64,000 nt of DNA, from the NCBI GenBank assembly GCA_963766375.1, contig CAVXZG010000013.1:62001-126000 (forward strand), in the 5' to 3' direction. The stretch is from AC-32 sp963766375. GTDB taxonomy: Bacteria > Actinomycetota > Thermoleophilia > Gaiellales > Gaiellaceae. The notes under the pieces are model-generated. The model did no database searches. It was not told the origin of the DNA and saw only the letters and a program-made list of their open reading frames with translations. The translations under genes and the position numbers were made by a program. Shown in pieces: positions 59,278 through 64,000 of this stretch. Every line of letters begins with the position of its first letter. Position 1 is the stretch's first letter.

Positions 59278-60260
59278 TTACGGCAGGACGGCGACGGCGA
59301 CGTCACGTGCCGCAGGTGCGACCGTCGTCGTCTCGAGGCGGCGCCACGGCGGAGTCGCGTTGAGCTCCGCCAAGGTGCCGCGAAGCAGCGAGGCCGTCGC
59401 CACGAGACCCCCACGCGTGGAGCGTTGAAGGAGCCGCGGGGAACGACCACTGTCCGGAGGAGCCGGTGGCTCTCCGCGTAGAAGATCCTCAGCCGGCCTT
59501 CATAACCGCTCGTCACGTAGGCGAAGTGCTGCGGGTTCGAGCTGTTGAGCGCGAACTCGCTGAAGACGACGTGCTGCGGCGGGGAGCCCGCGGCGAAAGT
59601 CTTCACCGGCCTGCGTGAGCGCGCGTCGTAGAGCGTGATCGTGCTGAGGTCGTCGTGCGTGACCCAGACGCGCTTGCCTCCCGGTGAGAAGGCGAGATCG
59701 TGGGCGGCGCCGTCGGGAACGATGTGGCCGACGACGCGCATCCGGGTCGTGTCCACCACCGTGATCGACCGGGCCCGCTCTCCGAGTGCGATCCAGAGCT
59801 GCCGCCCATCCGGGCTGACGGCCATGTGGTGCGCGCCCAGGCCGACGAAGAGCCTGTTGACGATCCGGCCGCGCGCGAGCCCGATCGTCACGAGCTGCCC
59901 GCGGGCGTCGTCGGTCACGTAGGCGTATCGGCCGTCAGGCGAGAGAGCCGCGATGTGCGGCGACGCAAAGCCGCGGAGGACTTTGCGGATCCGCAGGGTG
60001 AACACGTCGACGAGCGTGACCGCTCCGCCGCGGGTGCTCACGACGACGGCCGTGCGTGGGCCGGCTTCGACGTTCTGCGGGTCGGCAGGCATCGGCAACC
60101 GGCGCAAGATCCTTCCGGACGGCAGCGCCACGGCGATCAGCTGGTTCTGCGTCTCGGCGGTCACGAGCGCGACGGGTTGTCCGCCCTGCCTCGCGCCATG
60201 CGCGGCCGGGACGGCCAGGAGAACGAGGAGCAGCAGCATGCGCTTCAGGATCCGCAACAC
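59278..60260 (-). CDS. Secreted YVTN/YncE-type beta-propeller protein (one frameshift)
   Basis: About 327 residues with signal peptide RMLLLLVLLAVPAAHGARQG and repeated propeller blades: ALSPDGRYAYVTDDARGQLV, HMAVSPDGRQLWIALGERAR, DLAFSPGGKRVWVTHDDLST and PQHFAYVTSGYEGRLRIFYA. After a shift near 59425 it continues STRGGLVATASLLRGTLAEL and stops at TAA 59278. GTG 60260 overlaps the upstream gene by 16 nt. A scaffold or binding protein outside the membrane, in one operon with a sigma factor. Confidence 0.8.
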
Positions 60261-61353
60261 CAGTCCGCGACGCGTGGGAGGCCGCCGAACTGGGTCGAGA
60301 TCCGCGAGACGCCGATGATCTTGCGGCGGCCCTCGCGGACGAAGATCCACTGGTTCGCGGTCGGCCAGGTCACGAGCGCCCAGCGGCCGTTGGGCGACCA
60401 GGCGAGCTGGCGAAACGCGCCCGTCACGTTGAACAGCTTCCGGCCGGTGCGAAGGAAGAAGACGTCACTCGAGCCGCTGGTCCCGGCCGGCGGGATGCGA
60501 ACGACCGCAACACGCTCCGTGCCGGGCTGGAAGGCGGCGTCGATGTCGAGCGTCGCGTCGGAGGGATCGTCCTGGGCGACGACCCGGCCGCGCGGGTCGT
60601 ACACGCGCGTGGCATGCGGCGTGAACACCAGGAGCAGGCGCCCGTTGTCCGACCACTGCAGCTTTTGGATCGCCTCGCTGCTGGCAGCCGTAGCACCGTC
60701 GTGCCGCTATCGAGGCTGACGACGGCGACCGTACGGGGCGTTGGGGCATAGGCGAGAACGCGGCCGGGCCCGGGCCGCCACGCCGGGGGAACGAGCGCGG
60801 CCGGTGCCAAGGCACGGTCGCCGGTGCCGTCGCCGGCCACTACGCGGACGCGGCCCCGGGAGACGTAGGCGATCCGCGTGTCGGTGCGTGTTCCCGCCCA
60901 GGCCGGGAAGCGCGGGCTCGGCCGGGCCAGCGTCCAGTGCACGTTCCCTTCGGGTCGAGCGCGACGAGCTGGTTCGCACGCGTTGCCGCGATGAACAGCC
61001 CGTGCGGCGAGAAGACGGCGTCGCGGTAGTGCCCCAGCAGCCGCTTCGAGCCGTCGCGCTGGACGACCCAGGCGCCGCTTCGACTCGTGACCAGGAGCTG
61101 ACCGGGTGTCGGCAGGGAGAACAGCGCCGGCTGGGCGTGCTCGACGCCGACGGCTTTCCGGAACGAGCGAACGACCGAACGGCCCGGCGGGCTCAGAGCT
61201 GCCGCGGCAACCGCCGCCACCAACGCCCCGGCGATCAGCGGCCGCGCGTGCCGGCGCGGCCACGCGACCGGCTCGCGCGATTCGTAGGCGGCGCGGACGA
61301 CCTCCCAGCTGCGCTCGCCGGCCTCGTTGCTCGTTCGGCGCCCGGTAGCTCAC
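60245..61353 (-). CDS. Membrane-anchored TolB/WD40-like protein, candidate anti-sigma factor (frameshifted)
   Basis: GTG 61353 overlaps the sigma factor stop (GTGA). The cytoplasmic N-terminus SYRAPNE and, after a shift, SWEVVRAAYESREPVAW precede a membrane helix LIAGALVAAVAAAALSPPG. A beta-propeller follows: ALFSLPTPGQLLVTSRSGAW, QRDGSKRLLGHYRDAVFSPH, RIAYVSRGRVRVVAGDGTGD, LQWSDNGRLLLVFTPHATRV, FRQLAWSPNGRWALVTWPTA. About four base changes break it. The position after an ECF sigma gene and one-helix topology suggest it holds the sigma factor at the membrane (inference). Confidence 0.72.
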
Positions 61354-61859
61354 TGGAGCCGCTCCTTCAGCGAATCGAGCCCGCGGCGCAGCCGTGAGTT
61401 GACGGTGCCGCGGGGAAGCTCGAGCAGCTCCGCGATCTCGCCGGGGGTGTAGTCGAGCAGGTAGCGCAGCACGATCACCGCCCGGTGCTCCGGCGAGAGG
61501 CGGTCAAGCTCGCGCAGCAGCTCCTCGTCGTGCTCCGGCCGCTCCGGCGCAGGCGTGTCCACCTGCTCGGCCTCCGGCCGCAGCGCCCGTGCGCGAGCCC
61601 AGTCGATCGCGCGGTTGACGACGATCCGATGCAGCCAGGGCCCGAACGGCCGCCGCCGGTCGAAGCGGTCGAGCGCGCGCACGGCGGCGAGGAACGCCTC
61701 CTGGGCGATGTCCTCGGCTGCGGCAGCGTCGCGGACGACCAGGTACGCGGCGCGATAGGCCGGAGCCCAGTGCGCGCGAAAGAGCGCCTCGAAGTCCGAG
61801 GCAGACCCGGCCTGGGCCCGCCGCACCCAGGCCCGCTCGTCGCGGCCGGAGCCCACCAT
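61350..61859 (-). CDS. ECF-type RNA polymerase sigma factor
   Basis: A 169-residue sigma-70 family protein with regions 2 and 4 only. Region 2 is FEALFRAHWAPAYRAAYLVV with AEDIAQEAFLAAVRALDRF and RPFGPWLHRIVVNRAIDWAR. Region 4 is LSPEHRAVIVLRYLLDYTPG with GEIAELLELPRGTVNSRLRR. The frame is intact. It heads an operon with two propeller proteins. No extra C-terminal domain is seen. Confidence 0.93.
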   Translation of the reverse strand: MVGSGRDERAWVRRAQAGSASDFEALFRAHWAPAYRAAYLVVRDAAAAEDIAQEAFLAAVRALDRFDRRRPFGPWLHRIVVNRAIDWARARALRPEAEQVDTPAPERPEHDEELLRELDRLSPEHRAVIVLRYLLDYTPGEIAELLELPRGTVNSRLRRGLDSLKERLQ

Positions 61860-61967
61860 CCCTTGCCGACTATACGAGCGCGCTTGTGCAGGAGGTCCAT
61901 CCCTGCAGATACGGATGGACCCTTCCGCGAGGTCCCGGCGTATTAGCAGTGTCTGCAAGGAGGAGAG

Positions 61968-62798
61968 ATGAGAAGGACGCTGGGATTGGCGACGCTGGTG
62001 GCCGGGGCCTGGGCGGCTGTGGCGGTCGCTGCCGGAGGCGGCCCTACGCCGGGAATCACTTTCGGGCAGCCGGGAGTGATCGGACGCGAGCGGCACGGTC
62101 CGCTACGCAGGCGCTGACGGCTGGTCGGGGCACCACCGTGGCCGACGATCCAGGTGCGCGATGGGGCTGTGCTGCGCTGGACGTACCTCCGCGGCACCTT
62201 CGGAGTCCCGGCGGTCGCCTGGGATGGCTCGACCGGCGGCCTGAGCGCGGAATGGACGGCGACTGGTGCTCGAGCTCGTTCCCGAGCCACGGGTCGGCGG
62301 TGACGCCGCTTCGCAGTCCTCCACCCGCGCACGCTCAGAGTGCGCTGCCCGCGTGACGCTGCGCGGCGCCTTCGCCTTCGACGCGCTCTCACCCGGAGGC
62401 TCGTTGCTGTACCTGCTCCAGTACCTCGGCGGTCCCGCGAAAGCACGCCGCTACGCCGTGCGCGTGCTCAACCTGAACACGAAGCAGCTCTATCCAGGCT
62501 CGATCGTCGATCGGCGCGAGCCGGACGAGAAGATGACGGGGATCGCGGTCACCCGGGCCGAGAGTCACGACCGGCGCCTGGGCGTACACGCTCTACTCGC
62601 GTGCGGGCCAGCGTCCGTTCGTCCACGCGCTGGACACCGTGCACCGGCGCGCGTTCTGCGTCGACCTGCCCTTGCGCACCAGAGCGAACGTGGATCAGCC
62701 TCGTGAAGATGCACGTGCAGCGGCGGCGAGTTGCTCCTACGTTTGCGGGGCGAAGACCGTCGCGCGCGTGGACACGAAGACGTTCGAGGTCAGGCGGT
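61968..62798 (+). CDS. Secreted propeller-like protein of unknown function (several frameshifts)
   Basis: A strong Shine-Dalgarno (AAGGAGGAG) precedes ATG 61968. The signal peptide is RRTLGLATLVAGAWAAVAVA. Fragments in changing frames read on in order: VRDGAVLRWTYLRGTFGVPA, VAWDGSTGGLSADGRRLVLE, AFAFDALSPGGSLLYLLQYL, RRYAVRVLNLNTKQLYPGSI, DEKMTGIAVTR, AYTLYSRAGQRPFVHALDTV and finally CGAKTVARVDTKTFEVRR ending at TAA 62796-62798. At least five base errors. Divergent from the sigma factor operon, so perhaps one of its targets. The end overlaps the convergent ligase gene by 9 nt. Confidence 0.65.
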
Positions 62799-63989
62799 AA
62801 CCGCGGCCTGCTCGGTGGCGTCCGCCAGCTCGCGGACGACCTCGACGAGGTCGCGGTTTGCGTTCCAGATGCGCCGCTGGCGATCCGAGCCGTTGCCCTT
62901 CGCCAGGATCTCGTTGATGCCCTCGAGCTCGCGGTCGGAGCCGAGCTCGCGCGCGTGGGGCTCGATCTCCTTCAGCGTGCGCCTGATCAGCTGGGCGACC
63001 GGAATGCGGTTGCGGCGGCCGGTCGCGAGGTCCATCACCGGCGCCTCGAGCCCGTAGCGGGCGGCCAGCCACTTGTTCTCGGTGGTCAGGATCCGGTGGT
63101 ACGACGGGATCTCGGCGCCGACGGCGTAGTGCTCGCTGTACATCTTCACGAGCGCCTGGCAGAACGCCGCCAGCGCGACCGCGTCCTCGACCCGGGTGAC
63201 CGCGTCGCAGATGCGGATCTCGACGGTGCCGAAGCGCGGGTGCAGCCGGATGTCCCACCAGATGTGGGTGTAGTCCGCGATGCAGCCGGTCTTCTCGAGT
63301 TGGCCGACGACCTCGGCGTAGTCGGCGTAGTCGCGGAAGCGGGGCGGTGGGCCGGAGCGGGGGAAGGCGGCAAAGACCATCTGGCGGCTCGACGCGAGGC
63401 CGGTCAGCTCGCCGCGCCAGAAGGGCGAGTTGGCCGAGAGCGCGAGCAGGGACGAGAGGTGGGCGAGCAGCCCGTTCACGACCTTGACCGCCTTCTCGGC
63501 GTCGTCCACGGCGACGTGGATGTGCAGCCCGAAGATCAGCTCCCGCCGGGCGATGTACTGCAGCTGGTCGACCAGGTGCCGGTAGCGGTCGCGCGCGGTG
63601 ATCCGCTGGCGCTCGAAGAGGCTGAACGGGTGCGTCCCCGCCGAGCCGACGCGCATCCCTTGATCGGAGGCGAGACCGGTCACGTAGCCGCGGAGCTTGC
63701 GGAGCTCGCCCTCGACCTCGGCAGGTGTGCGGCAGACCGGCGTTGCGATCTCCAGCACCGACTGCATCAGCTCCGGGTTGACCCGGGTCTCGAGCTCGTG
63801 GCCCGCAGTCGCGGCGAGCACTGTCTCGACGTGCTGGACGAGGTCGAGCGTCTCGCCGTCGAGGAGCATGTACTCCTCCTCGACCCCGAGCGTGTACGGC
63901 TCGCCGGCGCCGAACTTGTGGTCGAGGACGCTGCCACCCTCGGCGAACGTGGCGCCGGTGATCGTGGACGGGAAGATCTGCTTCGTCAT
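62790..63989 (-). CDS. Carboxylate-amine ligase, YbdK/GCS2 family
   Basis: A 399-residue glutamate-cysteine-ligase-type enzyme: YTLGVEEEYMLLDGETLDLV (VEEE motif), ELMQSVLEIATPVCRT, AGTHPFSLFERQRITARDRY, IFGLHIHVAVDDAEKAVKVV, SANSPFWRGELTGLASSRQM and HPRFGTVEIRICDAVTRVED. The frame is intact. YbdK proteins show weak gamma-glutamyl-cysteine ligase activity; in Actinobacteria the real product is uncertain. The window ends 11 nt beyond its start. Confidence 0.9.
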   Translation of the reverse strand: MTKQIFPSTITGATFAEGGSVLDHKFGAGEPYTLGVEEEYMLLDGETLDLVQHVETVLAATAGHELETRVNPELMQSVLEIATPVCRTPAEVEGELRKLRGYVTGLASDQGMRVGSAGTHPFSLFERQRITARDRYRHLVDQLQYIARRELIFGLHIHVAVDDAEKAVKVVNGLLAHLSSLLALSANSPFWRGELTGLASSRQMVFAAFPRSGPPPRFRDYADYAEVVGQLEKTGCIADYTHIWWDIRLHPRFGTVEIRICDAVTRVEDAVALAAFCQALVKMYSEHYAVGAEIPSYHRILTTENKWLAARYGLEAPVMDLATGRRNRIPVAQLIRRTLKEIEPHARELGSDRELEGINEILAKGNGSDRQRRIWNANRDLVEVVRELADATEQAAVTA

Positions 63990-64000
63990 CCGACCAGCGC

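Noticed and set aside
1..64000. tRNA, rRNA, insertion sequences, prophage or integration sites
   Set aside because: No tRNA arms, rRNA segments, transposase or integrase motifs, or flanking direct repeats were seen. The window looks like stable chromosome.

Overview
This window is about 70% GC and almost wholly coding, with short or overlapping gene junctions (GTGA, ATGA and TAGTG), many GTG and TTG starts, and an extended -10 box about 7 nt before many start codons. Gene content (GuaB3-type IMP dehydrogenase homologue, rplM-rpsI-glmM-glmS and acpS-nnr-alr blocks, HU, Roadblock protein, collagen-like surface protein, TolB-like protein after an ECF sigma factor, YbdK-type ligase) points to a deep-branching actinobacterium, most likely class Thermoleophilia (Gaiellales or Solirubrobacterales) and probably a metagenome assembly. 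That placement is inference from gene content, not from a marker-gene tree.

Layout. 1-10.2 kb: end of a HAD phosphatase, AlkA-like glycosylase, GNAT, GST and rhodanese; a reverse block with a secreted protein, a LivJ-type binding protein and a secreted alpha/beta hydrolase; then murI-rph-mgtC-rdgB. 10.2-17.6 kb: YihY, Roadblock, pyrE, HU, pyrF, LysM, D,D-carboxypeptidase, PfkB kinase and a collagen-like/repeat surface protein. 17.7-26.6 kb: guaB3-guaA, PLD-like protein, uracil-DNA-glycosylase-like protein, rplM-rpsI-glmM-glmS, LysE. 26.6-36.9 kb: metal permease with YHS domain, mreB, peptidase, ArfB, HAD, acpS-nnr-alr-CCA/poly(A) polymerase, methyltransferase and a small SelW-like gene with an in-frame UGA. 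37-42 kb: SDR, large secreted subtilase, fabI. 42-54 kb: a signalling island with two REC-class III cyclases, a lipoprotein binding protein with a sensor kinase and two REC proteins, a NarL regulator with a degenerate kinase, two tandem cupins and a PAS-GAF-GAF hybrid kinase. 54-64 kb: arsR-arsM, lipoprotein hydrolase, large membrane protein, a head-to-head pair of redoxin genes (one with UGA at the redox-active position), GNAT, and a sigma factor operon with two propeller-type proteins, then YbdK-type ligase.

The most notable observation is two unrelated thiol-redox genes, a SelW/Rdx-like protein (36663-36881) and an AhpE/AhpC-like peroxiredoxin (57884-58355), each with a UGA exactly where the family has its redox-active Cys/Sec. 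Both have a hairpin downstream of the UGA that fits the bacterial SECIS pattern. This suggests an organism that inserts selenocysteine, although no sel genes lie in the window.

A strong caution: many genes, above all from 41 to 48 kb and 54 to 63 kb, are split by one-base frame changes although the joined protein is well conserved. I treat these as probable consensus errors and annotate each such gene over its full reconstructed span.
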